Below are positions 44,760-53,540 of a stretch of DNA of 64,000 nt, in pieces (within the stretch, counting starts at the first letter, position 1; each line of letters starts with the position of its first letter). The stretch covers positions 1-64,000 of the forward strand of contig NZ_JARVRW010000007.1 in NCBI RefSeq assembly GCF_030209475.1, written 5' to 3'. Position numbers and translations under genes: made by a program. The notes beneath the pieces are model-generated. The model was not told the origin of the DNA. It saw nothing but the letters and a program-made list of their open reading frames with translations, and did not search any database. Source of the stretch: Microbacterium sp. lyk4-40-TSB-66 (lineage in GTDB: Bacteria > Actinomycetota > Actinomycetes > Actinomycetales > Microbacteriaceae).

Positions 44760-45788
44760 ATGAGTCACCACCACGACCACGCGCACCCCACGGTGCCGGA
44801 TCGGCCCATGAGCCGTCGCACGCTGCTGAAGGCCCTGGCGGCGTCGTCCGTCGCCGTCGGCATCGGCGCCGCCGCCATGCCCACCGCAGCCTCCGCATCC
44901 ACCGCCTTCGGCGCCCGTGCCGCGGCCGCCGCTCCCCCGGTCAGCGCCGGCAAGCGCCTCGTCCCGGTCAACCGCATCGGCATCCAGCTCTTCACCGTCC
45001 GCGACAAGGTCAGCTCGCTGGGCTTCCGCGCGGTGTTCGAAGAGCTCGCCCGCATCGGCTACTCGGAGATCGAGTTCGCCGGCTACACGCAGGGCCAGGT
45101 CGGCGCGATCACCCCGCAGCAGATCCGTCAGCTGCTCGACGACAACGGGCTGCGCGCGACCGGTGCGCACGTCAACCTCAACCCGAACAACATCGACCAG
45201 CAGCTCGAGATCGCCAACGTGCTCGGCATGCCGCACCTCGGGCAGGGCGGCCCCATCGCCGGCGGCTACGGCGGACCCATCGCCAAGGACGCCTGGATGC
45301 AGGCCATCGGCACGTGGAACCAGATGGGCGACAAGGGTCGGGCAGCCGGCATCAAGCTCTACCTGCACAACCACGCCCAGGAGTGGGGCTTCACGACCGA
45401 CACCAACGAGCGCGTCTACGACCTGTACTGGCAGCACCTGAACCCCGAGACGGTGTTCTTCGAGATGGACGTCTACTGGGCGCACGTCGGAAAGCACCTG
45501 TACCCGGGCTTCGAGCCGATCGACTACATCAAGCGCGACCCGCGACGCTTCCCGATCCTGCACCTGAAGGACGGGAAGCTGAACCCGAACAGCCCCAACG
45601 GCTACGACATCGTCGAGTTCGGCGCCGGGAACATCGACTACACGGCGTTCCTGTCGCAGCTGCGTGACCGCGGCCAGCGCTTCGGCATGTTCGAGCAGGA
45701 CAACGCCTCCACGGTGCCGGTCAACCCGGGCAACTCGCTGGCGAACGCCGACCGCAGCTACGACAACATCGCAGCCCTGCGCGGCTGA
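44760..45788 (+). CDS. Tat-exported sugar-phosphate-isomerase/epimerase-like TIM-barrel protein
   Basis: A 342-residue protein. Residues 1-16 are His-rich (MSHHHDHAHP), followed by a twin-arginine signal (MSRRTLLKALAASS, then a hydrophobic stretch to AASA near 46). The mature part is a xylose-isomerase-like (AP endonuclease 2) barrel with probable metal ligands in EIEFAGY, LHNHAQEWGF, FEMDVYWAHVG, HLKDGK and FEQDN. Relatives act as sugar epimerases, isomerases or keto-glycoside lyases; which applies is unknown. AAGGAGAG precedes the ATG. Export through Tat suggests that it folds and loads metal in the cytoplasm and works outside, like the neighbouring secreted sugar-dehydrogenase-like protein. 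It is followed after 17 nt by the surface-protein genes. Confidence 0.9.
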   Translation: MSHHHDHAHPTVPDRPMSRRTLLKALAASSVAVGIGAAAMPTAASASTAFGARAAAAAPPVSAGKRLVPVNRIGIQLFTVRDKVSSLGFRAVFEELARIGYSEIEFAGYTQGQVGAITPQQIRQLLDDNGLRATGAHVNLNPNNIDQQLEIANVLGMPHLGQGGPIAGGYGGPIAKDAWMQAIGTWNQMGDKGRAAGIKLYLHNHAQEWGFTTDTNERVYDLYWQHLNPETVFFEMDVYWAHVGKHLYPGFEPIDYIKRDPRRFPILHLKDGKLNPNSPNGYDIVEFGAGNIDYTAFLSQLRDRGQRFGMFEQDNASTVPVNPGNSLANADRSYDNIAALRG

Positions 45789-45805
45789 GCGACGAGGAAG
45801 ATCAC

Positions 45806-47077
45806 ATGAACAAGATCACCAAACTCACCACCGTCGGCCTCCTCGTCATCGGGGGAAGCGTCGTCGCCGTCCCCGCGTACGCGGCCGACCTCACCTGCAC
45901 CGACGACCTGGGCAGCCAGACCGTCTCGGGCAACCTGCTGGTCCCCAGCGGCGCCGACTGCGTCCTGGGCGGCGCGACCGTCGAGGGCGACATCGTCGTG
46001 GAGGAGGGCGGCTGGCTGGATGCCACCTCCGTCACCGTCACGGGAGACGTCATCGCCACCGACGCGTACGGTGTCTCGCTCGACGGCACCAGCGTCGAGG
46101 GCGACATCAGCGCCTACTCGGCCGACACCACCGTGGGCTTCCTCTACGTCAACGACCTGCGCGTCGGCGGGTCGGTTGCGGCCGGCGGAATCGACGTGGA
46201 GGTCGTGGACAGCGCGATCACCGGCTCGCTGCTCACGCAGCAGGCGAACTACGTCGACATCGTCCGCACCTCGGTCGGCGGCGACGTGTCGGTCGACCGC
46301 TCCGGCTGGGGCGTGTCGATGACGGGTGCGGTCGTGCAGGGCGACGTCACCGTGAGCGGCAGCTCGCGCGACGTGCTCGTGGGCGCCACCGCCGACGGCG
46401 GCAGCGACGCGTTCGCCAACACCATCGGCGGCGGCCTGTCGCTCACGGGCAACTCGGCCAACCTGCGCGTGGCGAACACCACCGTGTACGGCGCCGTCGC
46501 GCTCGACGCGAACACCCCCGCCGCCGTGTTCGGCGCCGGCGTCCGCGCGGGCTCGACGACGGGCGACTACACCGGCGAGGCGCCGACCGCGCCGCCGGCC
46601 GGTGACCAGTCGATCGCCGTGACCGTGCCCGAACAGGGCTCGGGCGAGCTGACGTGGGCGATCGAGGGCACGTCGCGCCTCGTCGACCTCGGGGTGGCCG
46701 AGCAGGAGCTCGACCACTTCCACGCCGAGGGCGAGATCATCCCGATCCGCATCCAGGACACCCGCGCCGGCAACCCCGGATGGTCGCTGACCGCCCAGGT
46801 GTCGGACTTCACCGCCGGTGGCGAGCAGGTGTCGAGCAAGTACCTCGGCTGGACGCCCGAAGTGATCGAGAACGCGGGCGACGCGATCGCCGGCGCTCCC
46901 GTGCCCTCGGGCTTCGACGAGGGCGAGGGCCTCTCGGTCGCTCGCACGCTGGCCTCGGCGAACGAGGGCCACGCGCGTGGCAGCTCGCTCGTGGGCGCCG
47001 ACCTGGATCTCAAGCTCCCGCTCGAGACCCCCCGCGGCACCTACACCGCGACCGTGACGCTGACCGCCCTCAGCTGA
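45806..47077 (+). CDS. Secreted beta-helix-like surface protein with WxL-like C-terminal domain
   Basis: A 423-residue exported protein. Signal peptide 1-27 (VAVPAYAA). Residues about 30-250 are short hydrophobic turns of the type VxGDIxV/SLDGTSVEGDI, suggesting a parallel beta-solenoid. A Pro/Thr linker near 255-270 leads to a C-terminal domain (about 270-423) with GWSLTAQVSDF and the terminal TYTATVTLTAL, resembling a WxL cell-wall-binding domain. The second Trp of that family is replaced. An adhesin or surface-layer-associated role is inferred. It is followed by a DUF916-like gene, the usual partner of WxL proteins. Confidence 0.75.
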   Translation: MNKITKLTTVGLLVIGGSVVAVPAYAADLTCTDDLGSQTVSGNLLVPSGADCVLGGATVEGDIVVEEGGWLDATSVTVTGDVIATDAYGVSLDGTSVEGDISAYSADTTVGFLYVNDLRVGGSVAAGGIDVEVVDSAITGSLLTQQANYVDIVRTSVGGDVSVDRSGWGVSMTGAVVQGDVTVSGSSRDVLVGATADGGSDAFANTIGGGLSLTGNSANLRVANTTVYGAVALDANTPAAVFGAGVRAGSTTGDYTGEAPTAPPAGDQSIAVTVPEQGSGELTWAIEGTSRLVDLGVAEQELDHFHAEGEIIPIRIQDTRAGNPGWSLTAQVSDFTAGGEQVSSKYLGWTPEVIENAGDAIAGAPVPSGFDEGEGLSVARTLASANEGHARGSSLVGADLDLKLPLETPRGTYTATVTLTALS

Positions 47078-47084
47078 TCCCCTC

Positions 47085-47122
47085 CCGTCGGGGTCGCGCT
47101 CCTCGGAGCGCGGCCCCGACGG
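47085..47122 (+). terminator. Hairpin between surface-protein genes
   Basis: A 17-bp stem with one mismatch, CCGTCGGGGTCGCGCTC with GAGCGCGGCCCCGACGG, loop CTCG. It can act as a terminator or attenuator before the DUF916-like gene. Confidence 0.75.
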
Positions 47123-47149
47123 ACCCCCTTCGAACCGAAAGCCACGCCC

Positions 47150-48346
47150 ATGTCCCAGGCGATCACCTCCCCCGTCCGACTCCTCCTGTCCCTTCTCGCC
47201 GCCCTCGCCCTTCTGCTGGGCACGCCGGTGGCCGCGTCCGCGGCCGCGGCTCCCCTCGCCGTCTCCGGCGCCGCCGCCGAAGACCCCGCCGCTCCTTCCG
47301 CCGACACCACGGTGACGTGGAGCGTGAAGCCTGCCGACACCGCGCAGGGCCGCGACCGCCCGAACTACGCCTACGACCTGCAGCCGGGCGGCACGGTGGG
47401 CGACGCGCTCTACGTCGCGAACCGCAGCCCGCAGCCGATCACGCTGTCGGTGTACGCCGCAGACGGCTTCCTCACCGAAGACGGCTCGCTCGACATCCTC
47501 GCCGGCGGCGTGGCATCCACCGACCTCGGCAGCTGGGTGCAGGTCGAGGCCCCCGAGCTCACCCTCGACAGCGGCGCGAGCGCCGAGGTCCCCTTCCTCA
47601 TCACGGTTCCCGCCGACGCTCCCCCGGGCGACTACGCCGCGGGTGTCGTGGCATCCATGCGGGTCACCGCGGACAACGGCACCATCACCGAGCGACGCCT
47701 CGGCTCCCGCGTGCACCTGCGCGTGCTGGGCGATCTCGCGCCGGCCCTGACCGTGGGCGACGTCGTCGTCGATTACCACGGCACGGCCAACCCGGTCGAG
47801 GCGGGCTCGGCCACCGTGACCTACACCCTCACCAACACCGGCAACACGCGCCTCGACCCCGCCGTCGACGTCGCCCTCGGCGGTCCCTTCGGTCTTGCGG
47901 CCGTGAGCGCCGCCGACGACGCCCCGGAGCTGCTGCCCGGCAGCTCCCTGCAGCGAACGGTCGAGGTCGCCGGAGTGGTGCCGCTGGGCCTGCTCGCCGC
48001 CGACGTGACCGCCACCTCGCAGGTCGTCTCGCGGACCCTCGCCGGCGCCGAACCCTCCGCCCTCGACCCGCTCGTGTCGGAGGGGGCGGCGGCCACGGCC
48101 GCGATGCCGTGGACGGTCCTCGCGATCCTCGCCGCGCTCGCGCTCTTCATCGTCTGGCGTGTCGTCGCCGCGCGTCGTCGCAAGGCCGCCCATGCGCGCG
48201 AACTCGCCGCCGCGGTGGCCGCGGCCCGCGCCGAGTCGTCTGGCGCCGGTGCAGAGCGCGAGCCTGTGCCCGCCGGGGCGATGCCCGCCGCGGATTCCTC
48301 GACGGACACCGTCGACACCGAGCGGGACGCACCCCGCTCGACCTGA
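47150..48346 (+). CDS. DUF916/WxL-partner-like cell-surface protein, membrane anchored
   Basis: A 398-residue protein. Signal peptide 1-33; DUF916-like beta domain (about 50-160: VTWSVKPADTAQGRDRPNYA, GDALYVANRSPQPITLSVYA, VPADAPPGDYAAGVVAS); second beta domain (about 170-295: VTYTLTNTGNTRLDP); a membrane segment (about 318-338, MPWTVLAILAALALFIVWRV) and a basic then Ala/Glu-rich cytoplasmic tail. This order matches the peptidoglycan-binding partner proteins of WxL systems known from Firmicutes. It probably anchors or displays the WxL-like protein encoded just upstream. ATG preceded by GAACCGAAAG. Confidence 0.78.
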   Translation: MSQAITSPVRLLLSLLAALALLLGTPVAASAAAAPLAVSGAAAEDPAAPSADTTVTWSVKPADTAQGRDRPNYAYDLQPGGTVGDALYVANRSPQPITLSVYAADGFLTEDGSLDILAGGVASTDLGSWVQVEAPELTLDSGASAEVPFLITVPADAPPGDYAAGVVASMRVTADNGTITERRLGSRVHLRVLGDLAPALTVGDVVVDYHGTANPVEAGSATVTYTLTNTGNTRLDPAVDVALGGPFGLAAVSAADDAPELLPGSSLQRTVEVAGVVPLGLLAADVTATSQVVSRTLAGAEPSALDPLVSEGAAATAAMPWTVLAILAALALFIVWRVVAARRRKAAHARELAAAVAAARAESSGAGAEREPVPAGAMPAADSSTDTVDTERDAPRST

Positions 48347-48354
48347 GGCCCGCT

Positions 48355-48385
48355 CGCGGCGCGGAGAGGGACACTCCGCGCCGCG
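48355..48385 (+). terminator. Terminator after DUF916-like gene
   Basis: A perfect 12-bp stem, CGCGGCGCGGAG with CTCCGCGCCGCG, 7-nt loop, starting 9 nt after the stop codon. Confidence 0.75.
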
Positions 48386-48433
48386 GGCGATCTACGCCGC
48401 CCGGCGCGCTCTGGCGCGTCGGGCGTTTGCGGT

Positions 48434-48642
48434 GCACCGCAGCTCGCAGAAAGGCGCGATGCTCGCAGCATCCCTCCCGAATCCTGCGAGGAACGTGCCG
48501 ATCGGCGAGAGACGCCGCCCAACGGCGCCCCCGGGTTTCGGCCGTCAGGCAGCCCCGGGGGGCGGAGCGCGGCGCACCGCAGCTCGCAGAAACGCGCGAT
48601 GCTCGCAGCATCCCTCCCGAATCCTGCGAGGAACGTGCCGAT
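48434..48642. repeat. 69-bp direct duplication with internal hairpins
   Basis: A 69-bp segment starting GCACCGCAGCTCGCAGAAA at 48434 recurs at 48574, exactly 140 bp later, with one difference. Each copy has GATGC-TCGCA-GCATC and a second pairing between CTCGCAG and CTGCGAG. It lies in the 355-bp gap between convergent genes; no coding sequence is seen. Confidence 0.88.
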
Positions 48643-48701
48643 TTGCGCGAAGCCGAACCCGAGGGGCGCTCCGACGGCCCGCTTCTCACCGGGGCGTCAG
48701 C

Positions 48702-49451
48702 TCAGCGTGGAACGCCGGCACTCCGCAGCCACTCGGAGAACGTCACGACGCCCCGCCGCACCTCATCCGTCCCACGCAAGCGCCCGGAAGCCATCGCGGC
48801 GCCCATCCGGCCGGGAAGGGCGATCTGCCGCGCCGGGCGGCGAGACCCGTCCTGAGCGAGCACGGCGCGGACCATGTCCCAGAGGATCTCGTCGCGCGGC
48901 CCGACGAGATCCGTCGCCCGACCCGCCGGATCGCCCTCCGCCACGCGGACGAGTTCTCCGGCGACCTCGTGCGCCGCCACCGGCCGCAGGCGCGCTTTCG
49001 GGACGATCACGACCGGCCCGAATGCACCGCGCGAGACCGTCTGCCGGGCGAACTCGTGGAACTGCGCGGCCCGCAGCACGGTGTGCGGAAGGATGCCCGT
49101 CTCCACGGCCCGCTCGTGTGCGAGTTTCGCGCCGTAGTAGGAGGAGTCCACGCCGTCGATGCCGACGATCGACAGCGCCACCAGATGCGGAACCCCCGCT
49201 CGCGCGCCCGAACGGTGCAGCGTGTCCGAGGTGGCCTCGAAGAAGCGCGTCGCGCGTCGCCGCGAAAGAGTCTGGATGCCGAGGACGTCGACGATCGCGT
49301 CGACCCCGGCGAGAGCAGCGGAGACGTCGCCGCTCGTGAGGTCGTGCCCTGCGCGGCGGGACAGCAGCACGAGGCGGTGGCCCCGCTCTCGTGCCACGTC
49401 GACGACGTACCGGCCGACGGTGCCGGTCGCACCCGCGACGGCGATCTTCAT
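48702..49451 (-). CDS. NAD(P)-binding NmrA/SDR-like oxidoreductase
   Basis: A 249-residue atypical short-chain-dehydrogenase-like protein. The N-terminal nucleotide-binding motif GATGTVGRYV (residues 7-16) is clear. VDVLGIQTLSRRRA and SIVGIDGVDSSYYGAKLAHE (with YxxxK-like Tyr/Lys) follow, then LRAAQFHEFA, typical of NmrA-like/YwnB-like proteins. It may be a redox sensor or a reductase; the substrate is unknown. It lies 106 nt downstream of the ROK gene on the same strand. ATG preceded by GGAGCATCGG. Confidence 0.85.
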   Translation of the reverse strand: MKIAVAGATGTVGRYVVDVARERGHRLVLLSRRAGHDLTSGDVSAALAGVDAIVDVLGIQTLSRRRATRFFEATSDTLHRSGARAGVPHLVALSIVGIDGVDSSYYGAKLAHERAVETGILPHTVLRAAQFHEFARQTVSRGAFGPVVIVPKARLRPVAAHEVAGELVRVAEGDPAGRATDLVGPRDEILWDMVRAVLAQDGSRRPARQIALPGRMGAAMASGRLRGTDEVRRGVVTFSEWLRSAGVPR

Positions 49452-49557
49452 CCGATGCTCCGCGTCACGAGCTCATCCTGGCAGTGACGCTCGGCCCTGG
49501 GGCCGCGATCGTTCGACCGCGGAGCAACGGTGCGTGCGAAGGGTGGAGCCCCGCCGG

Positions 49558-50739
49558 TCAGGCCCGCAGGAACGCGGCGTTCAACGACTCGGGGGCGAGC
49601 GCGTGCTCGACGGCGAGCATGCTCGCGCCGATGACCGCGGCGTTCTCCGCCGCCACGGACTGCACGATCGAGAGGTACTCGGTGGCCAGAGGCGTGGAGC
49701 GGGTGTAGACGACCTCGCGCACGCCCGCGATCAGGTGCTCGCCGACCCGTGCCATCGAGCCGCCGATGGCGATCACCGACGGGTTCATGAGGCTGACGCA
49801 CGTCGTGAGCACCTCGCCGATGTCGCGACCAGCCTGGCGCACCGCCTGGATCGCGTCGATGTTGCCGCGCTTGACGAGGTCGACGACGTCGGAGCCGGTG
49901 TGCGCCTCGATCCCCTGCGCGCGCAGGGCGCGGGCGATGGCGGGACCGGATGCCAGGGCCTCGAGGCAGCCGCGGTTGCCGCACTGGCACGGGATGTCGG
50001 CGCCGCGCGCGACCTGCACGTGACCGATGTCACCGGCGATGCCCTGGGCGCCGCGCTGCAGACGACCGTCGGAGATGATGCCGGTGCCGATCCCGGTGGC
50101 GACCTTGACGAACATGAAGTGCTCGACGGCGGGCCAGGCGACGCTGCGTTCGCCGAGCGCCATGATGTTGACGTCGTTGTCGACGAGCACGGGAACCGGC
50201 ATGTGGCGGTTGATCCAGCCGGGGATGTCGAAGCGGTCCCAGCCGGGCATGATCGGGGGGTTCACGGGTTGGCCCGTGGAGTGCTCGACGGGACCGGGGA
50301 CGCCGATGCCCATCGCGGCGACGTCGGAGGCCGAGCGTCCCGACTCGGTGAGGAGGACGGATGCCGTCTCGACGAGCCAGGTGAGCACGGGCTCGGGGCC
50401 GAGGGCGATGTCGATCTCGCCGGTCTTCTCCGACAGCACCTTGCCCGTGAGGTCGGCGATGGCGACCGTGCCGTGCGAGGCGCCGAGGTCGACGGCGACG
50501 ACGACCTTCGCGGCGGGGTTGATCGCGAACTGCGACGGCGGACGACCGCCGGTGGACACCGCGTCGGCGACCGGCGTGATGAGACCCATCCGCATGAGCT
50601 CGTCGACGCGCACGGCGACGGTGGACCTCGCCAGGCCGGTGGACTTGGCCAGTTCCGCGCGGGTGCGCGGGACCCCGTCTCGCAGCAGCTGGAACAACTG
50701 GCTCACGCCGTTGACCGACTGCACGGAATCTGTCGTCAT
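49558..50739 (-). CDS. ROK-family transcriptional regulator
   Basis: A 393-residue repressor with an N-terminal winged helix (about 10-65, TRAELAKSTGLARSTVAVRV) and a C-terminal ROK sugar-kinase-like domain: DLGASHGTVAIAD phosphate loop, GIGVPGPVEHSTG, DNDVN and the zinc motif CQCGNRGCLE. The ATG at 50739 has GAGGG 10 nt upstream; a GTG at 50748 is the alternative. It is downstream of the ribose-type ABC permease and ATPase genes. An AGTTGAC motif occurs upstream of it and at both other promoters of this cluster, so it probably controls the whole set in response to the imported sugar. Confidence 0.93.
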   Translation of the reverse strand: MTTDSVQSVNGVSQLFQLLRDGVPRTRAELAKSTGLARSTVAVRVDELMRMGLITPVADAVSTGGRPPSQFAINPAAKVVVAVDLGASHGTVAIADLTGKVLSEKTGEIDIALGPEPVLTWLVETASVLLTESGRSASDVAAMGIGVPGPVEHSTGQPVNPPIMPGWDRFDIPGWINRHMPVPVLVDNDVNIMALGERSVAWPAVEHFMFVKVATGIGTGIISDGRLQRGAQGIAGDIGHVQVARGADIPCQCGNRGCLEALASGPAIARALRAQGIEAHTGSDVVDLVKRGNIDAIQAVRQAGRDIGEVLTTCVSLMNPSVIAIGGSMARVGEHLIAGVREVVYTRSTPLATEYLSIVQSVAAENAAVIGASMLAVEHALAPESLNAAFLRA

Positions 50740-50765
50740 CCTCTTCACGCCCTCAGTACACCATT

Positions 50766-50773
50766 AGTTGACA
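50766..50773. promoter_or_regulatory. Candidate ROK operator half-site 1
   Basis: AGTTGACA, in the context CATTAGTTGACATG, lies between the permease stop and the ROK start. The AGTTGAC word recurs at 53395-53401 (inverted) and 53559-53565. Confidence 0.45.
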
Positions 50774-50839
50774 TGCGTTCGATCCACATGCCGAAGGCGG
50801 CTACGCACATTACGCAGCCGCCGACGGCACAAGGTTTCG

Positions 50840-51892
50840 TCAGCTCCGTCCGGGAGGGCGGGAGAAGCGCTGCTGCAGCAGCACCGCGACCACGATGATG
50901 ACACCTTTCGCCACCGCCTGGACCGAAGAGGACAGGTTGTTCTGAATGAACACGTTCGTGAGCGTCGCGAAGATCAGCACGCCGAAGACGGTGCCGGTGA
51001 TCGTGCCGCGGCCGCCCACGAGGAGCGTCCCTCCGACGACCACGGCCGCGATCACGTCGAGCTCGAGGAGCTGACCGTTGGTCGAGCTGCCCGCGGTGGT
51101 GCGTCCGAGGAACATCACACCGGCGATGCCGGAGGCGAGGCCCACGAGCACGTAGAGCCACATGACGTGACGCTTGACGTTGATGCCCGCCAGGCGAGCG
51201 GCCTCGCGGTTGCCGCCGATGGCGATGGTGCGACGACCGAAGGTGGTGCGGTTCAGCAGCACCCAGCCGAGCACCGCCACGATCGCGAAGATCCAGACGA
51301 GCATGTTCACCCCGAGGATGTCGGAGTTCATGAAGGTGATGAAGCTGCGGTCCTCGACGACGAGCGTGCGGCGCTCGGCGAGGATCTCGGCGAGACCTCG
51401 CGCCCCCACGAGCATCGCCAGTGTCGCCATGAACGCCACGACGTTGCCGTACGCGATGACGATGCCGTTGATCAGGCCCGCGAAGGCGCCCACGGCGAGC
51501 GCGAAGATCACGAAGACGATCCAGTGCATCGAATCGGCGAGGTCCTGCACGACGGCGAGCGTGCCGACGACGGATGCCAGACCCACGACGGATCCGACGG
51601 ACAGGTCGATGCCGCCGGCGATGATGACGAGGGTCATCGCGATGGCCACGACTCCCGTGATCGAGGCCTGGCGGAGGATCACGAAGATGTTGTCGACCGT
51701 GAGGAAGGTCCCCGGGGCCGAGATGGCGCCGACGATCATCATCACGACGAGGGCGACGACGAGGCCGATGTTGCGGCCGGCGGAGCCGGAGAAGAACGCC
51801 CGCACGGGCGATGTCGATGAGGGGGCGGCCGGCGCAGCGCCGGCCTCGGCGGGAACCGTGCGCACACGGGTCGGGGTGGTCGGCTCGCTCAC
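50840..51892 (-). CDS. Ribose-type (CUT2) sugar ABC transporter permease
   Basis: A 350-residue membrane subunit, RbsC-like, with about ten hydrophobic segments after an Ala/Pro-rich N-terminus. Family signatures: ITGVVAIAMTLVIIAGGIDL followed by SVGS, and the cytoplasmic loop TTFGRRTIAIGGNREAARLA, then GTITGTVFGVLI. It starts at a GTG overlapping the ATPase stop (GTGA). It transports monosaccharides or related polyols in this family; the substrate here is not known. Confidence 0.94.
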   Translation of the reverse strand: MSEPTTPTRVRTVPAEAGAAPAAPSSTSPVRAFFSGSAGRNIGLVVALVVMMIVGAISAPGTFLTVDNIFVILRQASITGVVAIAMTLVIIAGGIDLSVGSVVGLASVVGTLAVVQDLADSMHWIVFVIFALAVGAFAGLINGIVIAYGNVVAFMATLAMLVGARGLAEILAERRTLVVEDRSFITFMNSDILGVNMLVWIFAIVAVLGWVLLNRTTFGRRTIAIGGNREAARLAGINVKRHVMWLYVLVGLASGIAGVMFLGRTTAGSSTNGQLLELDVIAAVVVGGTLLVGGRGTITGTVFGVLIFATLTNVFIQNNLSSSVQAVAKGVIIVVAVLLQQRFSRPPGRS

Positions 51893-53409
51893 GCGGCGGA
51901 TCCTTTCATGACGAGGTCGAGCACGCCGTGCTCGTCGATCTGGTGGGAGGGGAGCGTGCGGAGGATCTGGCCGTCGGCCACGACGAGCACGACGTCGGCG
52001 AGGCCCAGGACTTCTTCGATCTCGCTCGAGACCACGACGACGGCGTTGCCGGCGGCGGCGAGGTCGCGGATGAGCGCGTAGATCTCGGCGCGGGCGCCGA
52101 CGTCGACGCCGCGGGTGGGCTCGTCGAGCAGCAGCACCTCGGTGCCGTGGATGAGCCAGCGGGCGAGGAGGATCTTCTGCTGGTTACCGCCGGAGAGGGT
52201 GCGCGCCGCACGGTCGGGGTCGGCCGGGCGCAGCTCGAGGGCCTCGATCTGCTGTTCGGCGACGCGTCGAGCGGAGCGGTCGTCGAGGAACCCGCCCTTG
52301 GCGAAGCGCGACATCGACGCGAGCGTGGCGTTGACGTAGATCGGCTCGTCGAGCACGAGGCCCTGGCTCTTGCGCTCCTCCGGCGAGAGGCCGACGCCGG
52401 CGCGGACCGCGGCGAACACCGACCCGCGCGGCAGCGGGCGTCCCTTGACGCTGACGCTGCCGTTCGAAGAACGGCGGGCGCCGTACACCGTCTCGAGGAT
52501 CTCGGAGCGCCCGGAGCCGACGAGTCCGGCGAGTCCGACCACCTCTCCCGCGCGCACGGTGAAGGAGACGTCGGAGAAGACTCCCGAAAGGGCGAGGTCC
52601 TTCACCTCGAGCACGACGGGGGCGTCGGCGGCGATCGGCGCACGCTCGGGGAAGACGTTGGTGATCTCACGGCCGGTCATGAGGCGGATGAGCTCGGACT
52701 TCGGCGTCTCGGCGGCGGGGAGTCCCACCGCCGTCGTGCGACCGTCCTTGAGGACGGTGATGCGGTCGCCGATCTCGCGGATCTCCTCGAGGCGGTGGGT
52801 GATGTAGACGACCGCGATGCCCTCGGCGGTCAGCTCCCGCACCACGGCGAAGAGGTTCTTCACCTCTTCGCTGTCGAGCACGGCCGACGGCTCGTCCATG
52901 ATGATGAGCTTGATGTCGTGCGACAGCGCGCGCGCCATGCTCACGATCTGCTTGTTGGCGGCGCTGAGCGAGCCGACCTCGGTGTGTGGCGAGAGGCTCG
53001 CGTGCCCGAGACGGCGCAGCAGATCGGTCGTCTGTCGCGCCGCCGCGGAGCGCTTCGTGAAGCCGCCGCGGGCGAGCTCGTGTCCGAGGAAGATGTTCTC
53101 AGCGATCGTGAGGCCGTCGACGACGTCGAGCTCCTGGTACATCGTGGCGATGCCCAGGTCGATCGCCGCCTGCGGGTCGGCGATCTCGACGCCCTCCCCC
53201 TGCCAGGTGATCGTGCCGCCGTCGGGACGGTGCACGCCGGCGAGCGTCTTGATGAGGGTGGATTTGCCCGCGCCGTTCTGGCCGAGCACGCAGTGCACCT
53301 CACCGGGGCGCACTTCGAGGTCGACGCCGCGCAGGGCGTGTACCCCGGCGAAGGACTTCGTGACGCCGCGGACTTCGAGTAATGACGACGCATGGTCAAC
53401 TTTGATCAC
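51889..53409 (-). CDS. Ribose-type (CUT2) sugar ABC transporter ATP-binding protein
   Basis: A 506-residue fused ATPase with two nucleotide-binding domains, RbsA/XylG-like. Domain 1 has Walker A GQNGAGKST (43-51), a degenerate signature LSAANKQI and Walker B DEPSAVLD. Domain 2 has a degenerate P-loop (GLAGLVGSGRSE), a canonical LSGGNQQK and DEPTRGVD. This asymmetry is normal for the family. The start is GTG at 53409 with TATGTT ending 6 nt upstream, suggesting a leaderless message; an in-frame start at 53466 would add non-homologous residues. Coupled to the permease gene and divergent from the binding-protein gene. Confidence 0.95.
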   Translation of the reverse strand: MIKVDHASSLLEVRGVTKSFAGVHALRGVDLEVRPGEVHCVLGQNGAGKSTLIKTLAGVHRPDGGTITWQGEGVEIADPQAAIDLGIATMYQELDVVDGLTIAENIFLGHELARGGFTKRSAAARQTTDLLRRLGHASLSPHTEVGSLSAANKQIVSMARALSHDIKLIIMDEPSAVLDSEEVKNLFAVVRELTAEGIAVVYITHRLEEIREIGDRITVLKDGRTTAVGLPAAETPKSELIRLMTGREITNVFPERAPIAADAPVVLEVKDLALSGVFSDVSFTVRAGEVVGLAGLVGSGRSEILETVYGARRSSNGSVSVKGRPLPRGSVFAAVRAGVGLSPEERKSQGLVLDEPIYVNATLASMSRFAKGGFLDDRSARRVAEQQIEALELRPADPDRAARTLSGGNQQKILLARWLIHGTEVLLLDEPTRGVDVGARAEIYALIRDLAAAGNAVVVVSSEIEEVLGLADVVLVVADGQILRTLPSHQIDEHGVLDLVMKGSAA

Positions 53410-53421
53410 GGAGCGAACATA
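53395..53421 (-). promoter_or_regulatory. -10 box and candidate ROK site at ATPase start
   Basis: On the minus strand TATGTT (53421-53416) is 6 nt before the GTG, and TCAAAGTTGAC (53405-53395) lies inside the first codons. This would place a repressor on the transcription start. Confidence 0.5.
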
Positions 53422-53540
53422 ACACGCGACATCTCCGACGTGCGACACGCATAAATGCGTTGGCACCGAGACCGCCGCCCCCGGCGATCGCCGACGGAGG
53501 GGGCAGTAGTACCGGCCCTCGCGAGGTTGCCACCCACTTT

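Noticed and set aside
40860..45563. Very long minus-strand open frame of about 1567 codons
   Set aside because: It lies wholly opposite well-supported secreted-protein genes, is Val/Gly/Arg-rich as expected for GC-rich antisense frames and matches no family.
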